From contig NZ_JAHAFS010000010.1 in the NCBI RefSeq assembly GCF_018374135.1, positions 1 through 64,000 on the forward strand: a DNA stretch of 64,000 bases, given 5' to 3'. The notes under the pieces were generated by a model that saw only the letters and a program-made list of their open reading frames with translations, was not told the origin of the DNA and ran no database searches. Numbering within the stretch: position 1 is the stretch's first letter; every line of letters starts with the position of its first letter. This stretch comes from Campylobacter gracilis. Its GTDB lineage: Bacteria; Campylobacterota; Campylobacteria; Campylobacterales; Campylobacteraceae. Of this stretch, positions 9,292 through 18,206 are shown piece after piece. The translations under genes and the position numbers were made by a program.

Positions 9292-9746
9292 AGCTTCTCG
9301 ACCTCAAACAGCGCCATAGCGTATTCGACGGGCTGTCCGTCTTCGACGAGAGCTTTTTTGATGCGGCAGTCAAACTCCGCCTCAATCTCATTCATAATCT
9401 TCATTGCTTCGATGATGCCGATCGTATCACCCTTATGCACGACCTGGCCTACGCTCACGAACTCTGCCGCACCGGGACTTGGCGCTTTATAAAAAGTACC
9501 CACCATCGGGCTGTCGATCGTATCCATCGCGCCTTTTGAGGCGGGCTTATCGCCCACGAGCACATTTACCGCAGGCGCAGCAAGCTGCGGGGCAGGTACC
9601 GGTGCGGCGAGCTGAGGCGTGCTCCCACCGCATGGGCCATATTTTTTTATCTCTATCTCAAAATCTTTATCTTTAATTTTTAGCTCGTTAATGCCTTGCT
9701 TTTCGCCGAAAAAGTCCATTAACTCTTTGATTTCTGCTTTTGTCAT
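9288..9746 (-). CDS. accB: Biotin carboxyl carrier protein of acetyl-CoA carboxylase
   Basis: A 152-residue protein with a charged N-terminal helix, a Pro/Ala linker (about 43-60) and a C-terminal biotinyl domain. The biotinylation site is Lys116 in EAMKIMNE. It shuttles carboxyl groups between AccC and the AccA/AccD transferase, which lies elsewhere. It is the first gene of a two-gene unit. CTCCTGAAA on the plus strand just above the start corresponds to an AGGAG ribosome-binding site. Confidence 0.96.
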   Translation of the reverse strand: MTKAEIKELMDFFGEKQGINELKIKDKDFEIEIKKYGPCGGSTPQLAAPVPAPQLAAPAVNVLVGDKPASKGAMDTIDSPMVGTFYKAPSPGAAEFVSVGQVVHKGDTIGIIEAMKIMNEIEAEFDCRIKKALVEDGQPVEYAMALFEVEKL

Positions 9747-10168
9747 AAATTTCTCCTGAAAAAATTTACGAAATTTTAGCCAAATTTTTATAATTGTTTC
9801 TTTAAATGGATTTTTGCGGGGCTTTTAAGAAGTGCGAAGCGGAATTTACGACAGAATTTGCGGACTGATTTTAAGGATTTATAGGCTGCGATTTGCCTCG
9901 TTCATTTTAAGCTCGAACTTCGCAAGCAAAACACGAAATTTTGCAGCAAGAGCGCAGGATGATTTTAAATCCTTTAAAAATTTAACGCTTAATTTTACGA
10001 CCGAAATTCTATGCCCAAGCTCAGAGCGCAAAAATGCCGTGCTTTACTTTAAAATCTCGCCTCCGAGCTCATATTAAAATCCCACGCCTTGCTTTTCTTT
10101 AAAATTTCGCGCTGAAATTTTGTTTTAAAACCCCGCGCTGAAATTCTATCCGCGCGAAGCCCTATGCG
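9747..10168. other. Spacer with AAATTT-rich degenerate repeats
   Basis: No gene is supported. The left part contains the accB promoter region. From about 10085 to 10160 the block CGCGCTGAAATT recurs twice within related TTTAAAAT-containing units, giving a degenerate tandem look. Confidence 0.4.
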
Positions 10169-11218
10169 TTAATGTGTCGCAAAAAAGCTCTGAATTTTTG
10201 CTTTATCGCTCGTTTTGCTAAGAGCCAGCATCAATAGTACGCGCGCCTTTTGCGGATCTAGATTATCTGCGGTTAGAAAGCCAAGTTTTGCGTCGTCCAC
10301 CTCCGAGCTAACGCTAGTTGAGCCGCTGCCTGTGCGGCTTGAGCGCACAACGATCACGCCTGCTTCGCTAGCCTTTGCGAGCGCGGCCTGCAGATCCGGA
10401 TATAAATTTCCATTGCCTACGCCCGCTACGATAATGCCCTTAGCGCCCTTTTGCACCGCTGCATCGACCAAATCGCCGTTATCTTGCGCGTGTCCATAGA
10501 TGATATCGACGCGCGGGCAGGCTTTGAGATCCTTGATATTAAACTCGCTTGCGACGGTGTGTTTGCGAAGCGGCGCCATATAGAAATTTACGGCTCCGTA
10601 ATTTACGGTGCCAATTTTGCCGGAATTCGGCGAGGCAAAAGCCGCAACGTTAGTAGTATTTGTTTTCGTAACCTCGCGCGCGGCGTGGATTTCGTCGTTC
10701 ATCACTACAAGAGCGCCCTTTTCGCGAGAGTTTTTATCTGCCGCGACGGCAACGGCATTGTATAGATTAAGTGGTCCATCAGCACTCATCGAGTCTGCAT
10801 TTCGCATCGCGCCCACCAAAACGATCGGTTTTTTGGATTTTACTACCAGGCTTAAAAAATACGCCGTCTCCTCCATCGTATCGGTTCCATGCACGATGAC
10901 GATGCCGTCTACGTCGTTTTTAGTAAGCAGCTCGCTTACGCGGTTTGCAAGCTTGAGCCAAATTTCATCATTCATCTCCTGCGAGCCGATATTTGAAATT
11001 TGCTCGCTTTTAATCGTAGCTAAATCCCCCAGTTGCGGCACTGCCGATAAGATATCTTCTACACCCTTAGAGCCTGCGGTATAGTTGCCCTCCGTGGCAC
11101 TTGCGCTGCTTCCCGCGATCGTACCGCCGGTAGCTAAAATATAAATATTTGGCTTCGCAGCAGCCAAAGATGACGCGATAAAAAACGTAATGAACGCAAA
11201 TTTCTTGAGTAGTCCCAT
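10169..11218 (-). CDS. ansA: Periplasmic L-asparaginase (type II)
   Basis: A 349-residue asparaginase converting asparagine to aspartate and ammonia. Residues 1-21 form a signal peptide ending in Ala-rich SSLAAA, so the enzyme is exported. Catalytic residues follow E. coli type II: Thr33 in LATGGTIAG, Thr112-Asp113 in HGTDTMEET and a lysine in REVTKTNTT. It stands alone, transcribed away from dcd. Periplasmic aspartate from this reaction could feed fumarate respiration through dicarboxylate carriers such as the one at 1525-2871 (inference). Confidence 0.95.
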   Translation of the reverse strand: MGLLKKFAFITFFIASSLAAAKPNIYILATGGTIAGSSASATEGNYTAGSKGVEDILSAVPQLGDLATIKSEQISNIGSQEMNDEIWLKLANRVSELLTKNDVDGIVIVHGTDTMEETAYFLSLVVKSKKPIVLVGAMRNADSMSADGPLNLYNAVAVAADKNSREKGALVVMNDEIHAAREVTKTNTTNVAAFASPNSGKIGTVNYGAVNFYMAPLRKHTVASEFNIKDLKACPRVDIIYGHAQDNGDLVDAAVQKGAKGIIVAGVGNGNLYPDLQAALAKASEAGVIVVRSSRTGSGSTSVSSEVDDAKLGFLTADNLDPQKARVLLMLALSKTSDKAKIQSFFATH

Positions 11219-11301
11219 AGTTGCTCCTTAAAAAGTGATAAAATTTTTATAATTTAAGCAAAATTCTAGCATAAAATTTTTATTATATTTTATTTTGCTG
11301 C

Positions 11302-11307
11302 TATAAT
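11302..11307 (+). promoter_or_regulatory. -10 box for dcd-topA
   Basis: TATAAT 34 bases before the dcd ATG in a T-rich stretch; an AAGGA ribosome-binding site lies between (11330-11334). It probably drives the dcd-topA-phosphoesterase-antiporter run. Confidence 0.6.
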
Positions 11308-11341
11308 GCGCGAAAAATTTTGATTATTTTAAGGAAATTTT

Positions 11342-11905
11342 ATGGGACTGAAAAGCGATAAATGGATCAGACAGATGTCGCAGCAGCACGATATGATAGC
11401 GCCCTTTTGCGAGGAGAATATCGGTCGCGGCGTCGTTAGCTACGGACTTTCCAGCTACGGATACGACATACGCGTAGCGCGCGAATTTAAAATTTTTACA
11501 AACGTCGGCGGAACGGTCGTCGATCCTAAAAATTTCGACGCAAAAAACGTCGTGGATTTTGAGGGCGATGTCTGCATCGTGCCGCCTAATTCCTTCGCGC
11601 TAGCGCGCACTATCGAATACTTCAAAATGCCGCGCGACGTGCTTGCGATCTGCCTGGGCAAAAGCACCTACGCGCGCTGCGGCATCATCGTAAACGTAAC
11701 GCCCTTTGAGCCGGGCTTTGAAGGGCACATCACGATTGAAATTTCCAATACCACGCCGCTGCCTGCAAAAATTTACGCGAACGAAGGCATCGCGCAGGTT
11801 TTGTTTCTGCAAGGAGACGAGCCGTGCGAGGTAAGCTACTGCGATAAAAAGGGCAAATACCAAAGCCAAAAGGGCATCACGCTGCCTAGAATTCTAAAGG
11901 ATTAA
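11342..11905 (+). CDS. dcd: dCTP deaminase
   Basis: A 187-residue trimeric dUTPase-fold enzyme making dUTP from dCTP for thymidylate supply. SYGYDIRVA near the N-terminus, the CLGKSTYARCGIIVNVTPFE block and FEGHITIEISN, with the catalytic glutamate, are all recognisable, as is QVLFL near the end. Length is typical. It is separated from topA by 3 bases, so the two are co-translated. Confidence 0.96.
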   Translation: MGLKSDKWIRQMSQQHDMIAPFCEENIGRGVVSYGLSSYGYDIRVAREFKIFTNVGGTVVDPKNFDAKNVVDFEGDVCIVPPNSFALARTIEYFKMPRDVLAICLGKSTYARCGIIVNVTPFEPGFEGHITIEISNTTPLPAKIYANEGIAQVLFLQGDEPCEVSYCDKKGKYQSQKGITLPRILKD

Positions 11906-11908
11906 GCA

Positions 11909-14140
11909 ATGAAAAATTTAATCATCGTAGAATCCCCCGCAAAAGCCAAAACTATCAAAAATTTCTTAGGCGCCGATTACGACGTAATCGCGTCTAAAGG
12001 CCATATCCGCGACCTTCCTAAAAAACGCTTCGGCATCAAAATCAAAGATAAAAGCTTCGAGCCCGAATACGAAATCAGCGCCGATCACGATCAGATCGTA
12101 AAGCAGATAAAGACGCTCGCCAAAAAGGCGGATCAAATTTACCTCGCGACGGACGAGGACCGTGAGGGCGAGGCGATCGCCTATCATATCGCAGCTTCGA
12201 TCGGCAAGCAGGCGCAGGAGCTGCCGCGCATCGTATTTCACGAGATCACCAAAAGCGCGATCTCAAACGCGCTAAGCTCGCCGCGCAAGCTTAATATTGC
12301 AAGCGTAAACGCCCAACAAGCGCGCCGCCTGCTCGATCGCATCGTGGGCTATAAACTAAGTCCGCTTTTAAATTTAAAGATCCAGCGCGGCTTAAGCGCG
12401 GGTCGCGTCCAAAGCGCCGCGCTTAAAATCGTCGTCGATCGCGAGCGCGAAATTTTAAATTTTAAGCCGGTAGAATTTCACAGCATTGACGCGGTTTTTA
12501 AAAAGGACTTGGAGGCCGAGCTCGTGGAATTTCGCGGCGATAAGATGGAAAAACTCTCGATCAAATCTGCGGCGCAGGCTAGTGAGATCGTCCTGACGCT
12601 GCAAAAAGACAAATTTAGCGTAGAGGGTATCGAGAGCAAATCACGCAAGACGAACCCCTACCCGCCGTTTATGACCTCGACGCTACAACAGGCGGCAAGC
12701 ACGGCTCTGGGCTTTAATCCGCGCAAGACGATGAGCCTCGCGCAAAGCCTTTACGAGGGCGTTAATACCAAAAACGGCGGCGCGATCACCTACATGCGAA
12801 CCGACTCGCTAAATATCGCCAAAGAAGCGATCGCAGCGGCTCGCGAGCTAATCGGCGAGCGCTTCGGCGAAAAATATCTGCCCAAAAGCGCGAATTTATA
12901 CGCTACGAAAAGCAAAGGCGCGCAGGAAGCGCACGAAGCAATACGGCCTACCGATCTAAAGCTTACACCCGAGCTCGCGCAAAAAATCCTGCCTCGCGAC
13001 GAATACCGCCTTTACGCGCTCATCTACAACCGCTTCGTAGCCTCGCAGATGAGCCCTAGCGTCTCGCAGATCCAAACGATCATTGTACGCGGCGAAGCGG
13101 GCGCGTTTAAGATCAGCGGACGCAAGGTAGAATTTGACGGATTTTACAAGGCTTACGGCGATCTGGATAAGGATAAAATTTTACCGAGCCTTAGCGCGGG
13201 CGACGCGATGAGCCTGCAAAGCCTAAGCTCGCAGCAGCACTTCACCGAGCCGCCGGCGCGCTATTCAGAAGCAAGCCTCATCAAAAAGCTCGAAAGCCTC
13301 GGCATCGGCAGGCCCTCGACCTATGCGCCTACCATCTCGCTGCTTACTGCGCGCAACTACGTAAATATCGAGCAAAAGCATCTGGTGCCCAGCGAGATCG
13401 CCTTTAAGATAACCGAGATGCTAGAGCAAAATTTTAAAAACATCGTCGATAGCGAGTTTACCTCAAAAATGGAAGAGAAGCTCGACGACATCGCCGAAAA
13501 CAAAGCGGACTGGCAGCAAATTTTGGCGGATTTTTACTACCCTTTTATGGACGAGATCGCCAAAGGAAAAACCTCGATCGCAAGCCAAAAGCTAGCAGAA
13601 AAGATCGGCGAAACCTGCCCGAACTGCGGCGGCGAGCTACTTAAGAGACAGGGCAGATTCGGCGAGTTCATCGCTTGCTCGAACTATCCAAAGTGCAAAT
13701 ACTCACGCAACGCGGACGCTAGCGCCGAAGGGGCGAGCGAGGAGAAGGCGGCGCCCGAAGTGCTAGATGAGAAATGCCCGCAGTGCGGTAAAAATTTAAT
13801 CAAGCGCAAGGGAAGATACGGCGAGTTTATCGCTTGCGAGGGCTATCCGAAGTGCAAATACTCGCGCAAAATCGAGGGCGCGGCAAAGGAGAAAAAGCCG
13901 CTCGTCTCCACCGGCGTTAAGTGTCCGAGCTGCGGCACGGGCGAGATCGTCGAGCGCTTCTCCAGACGCGGCAAATTCTACGGCTGCACGAACTACCCAA
14001 AATGCGGCTTTGTGAGCAACTATGCACCGATTGCGCGCGCATGCCCGCAGTGCGGCAACTCATACATGCTCCGCAAAGAGCTGAAAAAAGGCAACTTCGC
14101 CGAGTGCCCGCAGTGCAAGCTTAAAGAAGAGATCGATTGA
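11909..14140 (+). CDS. topA: DNA topoisomerase I
   Basis: A 743-residue type IA topoisomerase relaxing negative supercoils. The Toprim domain opens with IIVESPAKAKTI and carries ATDEDREGEAIAY (80-92). The active-site tyrosine is Tyr295 in TYMRTDS. The C-terminus has four CxxC-type zinc-ribbon modules (CPNC/CSNYPKC, CPQC/CEGYPKC, CPSC/CTNYPKC, CPQC/CPQC). The gene ends in TGA, which overlaps the TTG start of the next gene. Confidence 0.97.
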   Translation: MKNLIIVESPAKAKTIKNFLGADYDVIASKGHIRDLPKKRFGIKIKDKSFEPEYEISADHDQIVKQIKTLAKKADQIYLATDEDREGEAIAYHIAASIGKQAQELPRIVFHEITKSAISNALSSPRKLNIASVNAQQARRLLDRIVGYKLSPLLNLKIQRGLSAGRVQSAALKIVVDREREILNFKPVEFHSIDAVFKKDLEAELVEFRGDKMEKLSIKSAAQASEIVLTLQKDKFSVEGIESKSRKTNPYPPFMTSTLQQAASTALGFNPRKTMSLAQSLYEGVNTKNGGAITYMRTDSLNIAKEAIAAARELIGERFGEKYLPKSANLYATKSKGAQEAHEAIRPTDLKLTPELAQKILPRDEYRLYALIYNRFVASQMSPSVSQIQTIIVRGEAGAFKISGRKVEFDGFYKAYGDLDKDKILPSLSAGDAMSLQSLSSQQHFTEPPARYSEASLIKKLESLGIGRPSTYAPTISLLTARNYVNIEQKHLVPSEIAFKITEMLEQNFKNIVDSEFTSKMEEKLDDIAENKADWQQILADFYYPFMDEIAKGKTSIASQKLAEKIGETCPNCGGELLKRQGRFGEFIACSNYPKCKYSRNADASAEGASEEKAAPEVLDEKCPQCGKNLIKRKGRYGEFIACEGYPKCKYSRKIEGAAKEKKPLVSTGVKCPSCGTGEIVERFSRRGKFYGCTNYPKCGFVSNYAPIARACPQCGNSYMLRKELKKGNFAECPQCKLKEEID

Positions 14141-15198
14141 TAATAGGCGTCGTCTCGGACTCCCGCCCTGAAACGGGGGTCGCTGCCAGCGCCATAGAGT
14201 GGCTGCTCGCGCGCGGAGCTGATCTGCTCGTGCATGCAGAGGGCATCGTCGCGAGCGAGACGCTGCGGCTTTTGCGGCAAAGCGGCAAACCCTACTTCGC
14301 GGTTTTAGGAAACAACGACGAAGCGCTTACCGAGTTTAAAAATGAGTTCAACCTACGGGGTGAGCCCTTCTGCACGGAGTTTGCCAGGCTACGACTAAAA
14401 ATAATGCACCATCTGTTTTATCTCTTTGACGAGGAGCCCGCGGCGCAAAATGAAGCATACAGGCCAAGCTTCGCCGCGGATTTTGGCTCACGCACGGACA
14501 CGGATCGCGCGGTAGATTCTCGCAGGAATTCCAGCGCGAGCCTAGCTAAAAATTTAAGCTTAAGCGACGAAGCAAATCGCAGCGCAAATTTAGGCTCAAG
14601 CTGTAGGACAGATCACAGAGAAATTTTAATCTCAAATTATAAAGCAACGGATCGCTCGGTAAATTTAGACGCAAATTTTAATGTTGCGGACGTTGATAAA
14701 ATTTTAAATGGCGCGCGCCGTTCAGATGAAAATTTCAAAAACGCGCATAGCGCGAGTGCGAATTTAAAAAGCGGGTGGTCGTCCGCAAGTCTAAATGTGA
14801 ACTTGGGCTTGAATGCGGGCGCGGATGTGAACTCAAACGCAAATTTAGACTTAAATCTGGACGCAAACTCAGCCTCGAGCTCGAACGCAAATTTAAACTC
14901 AAATTTGACCGCAAGTTCGGGCACCAATACAAGCGGCGAAAGTAAAAATCGGGGTCTGTACGGGCGCGGGGCGGATAAAATTTCAACTATCAAAATTTAC
15001 GGCCACACCCACTATTTCGCTGCGGCGGTGGATAAAAACGGCGCGCTCGTGCTAAATCCGGGCGAGATTTGCGGGCGCAAAAAGAGGCTTTTCGAATTTG
15101 CTTACGTCGTGGCGCAGGGCGGTAAATTCCGCGTATTTCACGTCTGCGCCGCACCCGAGAAAATTCTAAAATGGCGCGAACGCGAGGTAAAACTATGA
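14137..15198 (+). CDS. YfcE/MJ0936-like metallophosphoesterase with large low-complexity insert
   Basis: A 353-residue protein. Residues 1-100 and 284-353 together form a small metallophosphoesterase of about 170 residues: VVSDSR (7-10), HAEG (33-36), GNND (58-61) and GHTH (289-292). Between them lies about 180 residues of Asn/Ser/Ala/Leu-rich sequence with no predicted fold. The usual DxH has Arg10 in place of His, and the usual GD after HA/HL reads EG, so the metal site looks incomplete and catalysis is uncertain. The start is TTG, overlapping the topA stop by 4 bases (TTGA); the end overlaps the antiporter start. Phosphodiesterase activity is not assured. Confidence 0.7.
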   Translation: MIIGVVSDSRPETGVAASAIEWLLARGADLLVHAEGIVASETLRLLRQSGKPYFAVLGNNDEALTEFKNEFNLRGEPFCTEFARLRLKIMHHLFYLFDEEPAAQNEAYRPSFAADFGSRTDTDRAVDSRRNSSASLAKNLSLSDEANRSANLGSSCRTDHREILISNYKATDRSVNLDANFNVADVDKILNGARRSDENFKNAHSASANLKSGWSSASLNVNLGLNAGADVNSNANLDLNLDANSASSSNANLNSNLTASSGTNTSGESKNRGLYGRGADKISTIKIYGHTHYFAAAVDKNGALVLNPGEICGRKKRLFEFAYVVAQGGKFRVFHVCAAPEKILKWREREVKL

Positions 15199-16334
15199 AT
15201 GAGATTTACGTCCTAATCGCGCTATCGTTTTTGATCTTTGCTTCGCCCTTTTTGGCTAGCTTAGCTAGAATTCCGCTCTCGCCTATGGAGATTATGCTCG
15301 GCATCATAGCTGCAAATTTAGGGCTTTTGCCGCCAAGCGCGACCTTCGATCTAGCCGCGCAGATCGGCTTTTGCTACCTTATGTTTTTGGCGGGCTGCGA
15401 GGTGGATTTCCGCGCGCTGCTTGCGATGTCGCGCAAAATTTTGCGGCTAATCCTAATCTTTTTGGCGCTGCTTTATATCCTAAGCGCGCTTGCGGTTTGG
15501 GTGTTTGAACTGCCGCAGATGCTTATCATCGCAGCGCCTCTGATGAGCGTCGGGCTGCTTTCGGCGCTGTATAAGGAGTACGGCAAGGATCAAGCGTGGC
15601 TCAATCTCGCGATGCCCGCGGGCGTGATCGGCGAGCTCATCAGCATCGCCGCCCTCACGGTGGGCGGCATCTACCTTAAAAACGGCTTCGGCGTGGAGAT
15701 GGCGCTTCACATCGGCGCGCTTTTGGGCTTTTCGGCGGCAGCCTTGGCGGTTTTTAAAGGGCTTGAAATTTTATTTTGGTGGTTCCCTGCGCTAAAAACG
15801 GTCATTATGCCCAAGTACGACAAAAACGAAAAGGACGTGCGATTTGCGATGGCGCTGTTTTGCCTCATCTGCGCCGGAGTGATGCTTTTGGGGCTTGAGG
15901 TCGTCATCGGCGCCTTCATCGCAGGCACCTTTCTGCCGACCTTTTTCTCGCACAAGGACGACCTCATCGAGAAGCTATCGTCGTTCGGCTTTGGCTTTTT
16001 GGTGCCGATATTTTTCATACACACCGGAGCCGTGATCAAGCTAGAAGCGCTCCTTATGCCCGGAGTGATGAGCTTTGCCGCGAGCCTAGCGGCGCTGATG
16101 TTCGGCATCAGGCTGCTTGCGAGCGCTACGTTTTTAAGCACCTTAGGGCGCAAAGGCGCGGTGCTTTTCGCGCTATCGCTATCTATGCCCCTAACCCTCG
16201 TCATCGCCACGGCGACGCTTTTTTACTCCACCGCCGCGATCTCGCAAGAGATATACTTCGCGATGATCATCGCCTCGCTCATAGAGGCGCTCGCGTCGAT
16301 GATTTTGATAAATTTTATTTACAAGAAATTTTAG
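15195..16334 (+). CDS. CPA2-family cation/proton antiporter
   Basis: A 379-residue inner-membrane protein of roughly twelve helices, resembling the membrane domain of KefB/NapA-type sodium or potassium/proton antiporters (Glu/Asp-containing helices such as LGLEVVIGAFIAGTFLP). I choose the ATG at 15195, which overlaps the previous stop as ATGA, rather than an in-frame ATG 24 bases upstream. It lacks a C-terminal nucleotide-binding RCK domain, so it may be regulated by ions or pH alone. The ion is not determined. Confidence 0.8.
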   Translation: MNEIYVLIALSFLIFASPFLASLARIPLSPMEIMLGIIAANLGLLPPSATFDLAAQIGFCYLMFLAGCEVDFRALLAMSRKILRLILIFLALLYILSALAVWVFELPQMLIIAAPLMSVGLLSALYKEYGKDQAWLNLAMPAGVIGELISIAALTVGGIYLKNGFGVEMALHIGALLGFSAAALAVFKGLEILFWWFPALKTVIMPKYDKNEKDVRFAMALFCLICAGVMLLGLEVVIGAFIAGTFLPTFFSHKDDLIEKLSSFGFGFLVPIFFIHTGAVIKLEALLMPGVMSFAASLAALMFGIRLLASATFLSTLGRKGAVLFALSLSMPLTLVIATATLFYSTAAISQEIYFAMIIASLIEALASMILINFIYKKF

Positions 16335-16459
16335 GGCGGGGTTTTAAAATTTTGAAATTATAGAATTTTGGAATTTTAAAATTTTAAAGTCCTATGAAAT
16401 TCTAGAATTCTATGAAATTTGATTTTATGCGGGATTAAAATGAAGTTAAATTTAAAGCT
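16335..16459. other. AT-rich palindromic spacer
   Basis: Contains overlapping palindromes (TTTTAAAATTTT and others) and two copies of CTATGAAATT. It could serve as a bidirectional terminator between the convergent antiporter and orphan genes. Confidence 0.35.
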
Positions 16460-16927
16460 CTATTTTGCGCCGCAATCGGTTAGGTCTTGTAGCTCCATAG
16501 TATAATTCAGCTCCGGTTTCCACAAATCACAGTCCCTATATACTTCCAAGATTTCTTTTAGCAGGCATAAAATATCTTGCTTACTAAGATTTTGCGTATG
16601 ATTTGGTTTTAAATCTAGGAGTTTCCAGATTCTATGAAATTTTTCTGGTTTTAAAGTTCTGTTTATAATAATTTCATAATCCATAATTACCTCTAGGAAT
16701 TTATTATTATAATATAGAATCCAAATAGTCTCTGTACTAAGCGCATGATCAAACTCATTACTAGGAAAGTTATGAAGACACCACATCCAATAATTTCTAC
16801 TTTTGTCAATAGTCCATTTTCGTTTGTTAATAAATTCTTTATACGGCGGATTATATTTATAAAATATTTTACTCAATCCATACTTCTCATCATCCTCTTT
16901 GGTGATAATTGCATTTTCAAACGCCAT
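16460..16927 (-). CDS. Hypothetical AT-rich orphan protein
   Basis: 155 residues, rich in Trp, Tyr, Lys, Ile and Asn, acidic to neutral, without signal peptide or membrane helix. No family recognised. Base composition is clearly more AT-rich than all neighbours and it lacks the GCG-rich codon use of the window, suggesting recent acquisition. A GGAG ribosome-binding site sits 5 bases before the ATG. Its size, soluble character and isolation resemble immunity proteins of contact-dependent or secreted toxins, but no toxin gene is next to it, so this is speculation. Confidence 0.6.
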   Translation of the reverse strand: MAFENAIITKEDDEKYGLSKIFYKYNPPYKEFINKRKWTIDKSRNYWMWCLHNFPSNEFDHALSTETIWILYYNNKFLEVIMDYEIIINRTLKPEKFHRIWKLLDLKPNHTQNLSKQDILCLLKEILEVYRDCDLWKPELNYTMELQDLTDCGAK

Positions 16928-17331
16928 CTACGCTCCTTGGAATTTAAAATTTAGCGTGCAAACAGAAATTTCAAGCGCAAATTTTATGCAAAATTTCGCG
17001 ACGCAGCCGAAAACGGCAAGCATGGAAACTTCAAACTCGCCGCGCTTAAAGATAGACCTACGAGCTTGCCGCGACCGCTAACTCCGCTCGCCGCGGATAT
17101 ATTTGCTTTCGCTAGCCGCGGCAAAGCAAACGCGGCTCGTTAGCAAAGCTATCAATAAAATTAATCGCAGCAACCCATCCGCAAAATAGCATAACTGCAC
17201 GATTTGCGGACGGGCTAATAAAACCAAAGCGAGCCGATTAAAATTTAAGCTTTAGCTTGCGGCGCTTAAAAACCGATTAAGCTTAGACGCGGTGCGAGCA
17301 GCGTACCGCGACGCGGCGTCAAAGCTTCAAG
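16928..17331. other. Spacer with hairpin
   Basis: No gene seen. A strong imperfect inverted repeat (17174-17185 with 17203-17214: CCC, one mismatch, then TCCGCAAA) lies about 120 bases beyond the stress-protein stop. There is no T-run, so a terminator role is not clear. Several GC-rich direct-repeat-like words (GCCGCG, GCAAAGC) surround it. Confidence 0.4.
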
Positions 17332-18186
17332 CTACATTAAGACCGGAATTTTCGTCTTTTGTAGGAAGTATTTCGACGCGCCACCTAAGAATATCTCCTT
17401 GATGCCGCTGTCTGAATGCAAGCCCGCGACGATTAGATCGAAATCGCCTGCGTCGGCGTACTCTAGCAGCACCTGCCCCGGGATCTTGCCCTCGACGTTC
17501 AGCGCCTCGAAAACGTCGACTTTAATGCCGTGTAGAGCCAGATAATCGCTTATGCGGCGCTTCGTTTCGGCAAGATCATCCTGAAGGTAGTGATTTGCGG
17601 TAATGACGGTGATAGATTTGGCGTGCTGCAAAAGCTCCAGCCAATTATCGAGCGCTCGCGCAGATGCCGCAGTGCCGGTAAGTGAGACTAAAATTTTATC
17701 CACCTTAAACTCCCGCAGCTTGCGCGGTATGACGATACAAGGCTTGCCGCTTTTGGTGACCGCCGCCTCGAACGTGCCCGTGATAGAGCCCGTAGGCGGC
17801 ACCGAGACCAGTACTAAATCGCAATACTTGGAGTATTTCTCGACTAGCTCGGAACGGATGCCCACCATATGCCTCAAAGCGGCGCTATTTGGGACGTGAT
17901 CGTCATCGCTTTTATCTAGGCCCAGCTTGGCGCATTCGGCGTCGAAGATCGCTTTGATCACCTCGCGCTCGGCCTGCATTTCATCGCCCGCAGATTTTAA
18001 AAACTCCTCCATCAGCACGCCGCCTTTTAGCGTCATACGGACGTTGTAGATCATCTTGGGATCGAGCTGGCACGCCATTATGTTGATGTGCGTGCCGAAA
18101 AATTTATTTACGAGCAGCGCTCCGTGTATACGCTCTGCCAGCTCCTCGCCGCCGCCGATAGGGAAAAATATCTTTTTAAGCTGCAT
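17332..18186 (-). CDS. Universal stress protein family (tandem UspA-like)
   Basis: 284 residues with two Usp-like halves: KIFFPIGGGEE at the start and KILVSLTGTAASARALDNW in the middle. The C-terminal half has the typical DLIVAGLHSDSG...GGASKYFLQKTKIPVLM ending. The nucleotide-binding GxxG(S/T) loop is only approximate, so ATP binding is uncertain. Cytoplasmic. It lies 20 bases downstream of pnp on the same strand and is possibly the last gene of that run. Role: presumed stress survival. Confidence 0.8.
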   Translation of the reverse strand: MQLKKIFFPIGGGEELAERIHGALLVNKFFGTHINIMACQLDPKMIYNVRMTLKGGVLMEEFLKSAGDEMQAEREVIKAIFDAECAKLGLDKSDDDHVPNSAALRHMVGIRSELVEKYSKYCDLVLVSVPPTGSITGTFEAAVTKSGKPCIVIPRKLREFKVDKILVSLTGTAASARALDNWLELLQHAKSITVITANHYLQDDLAETKRRISDYLALHGIKVDVFEALNVEGKIPGQVLLEYADAGDFDLIVAGLHSDSGIKEIFLGGASKYFLQKTKIPVLM

Positions 18187-18206
18187 CTCATACTCCTATT
18201 AAAATT

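Noticed and set aside
9832..10077. Plus-strand 81-codon frame
   Set aside because: No ribosome-binding site, no family, and it lies in a spacer of degenerate repeats.
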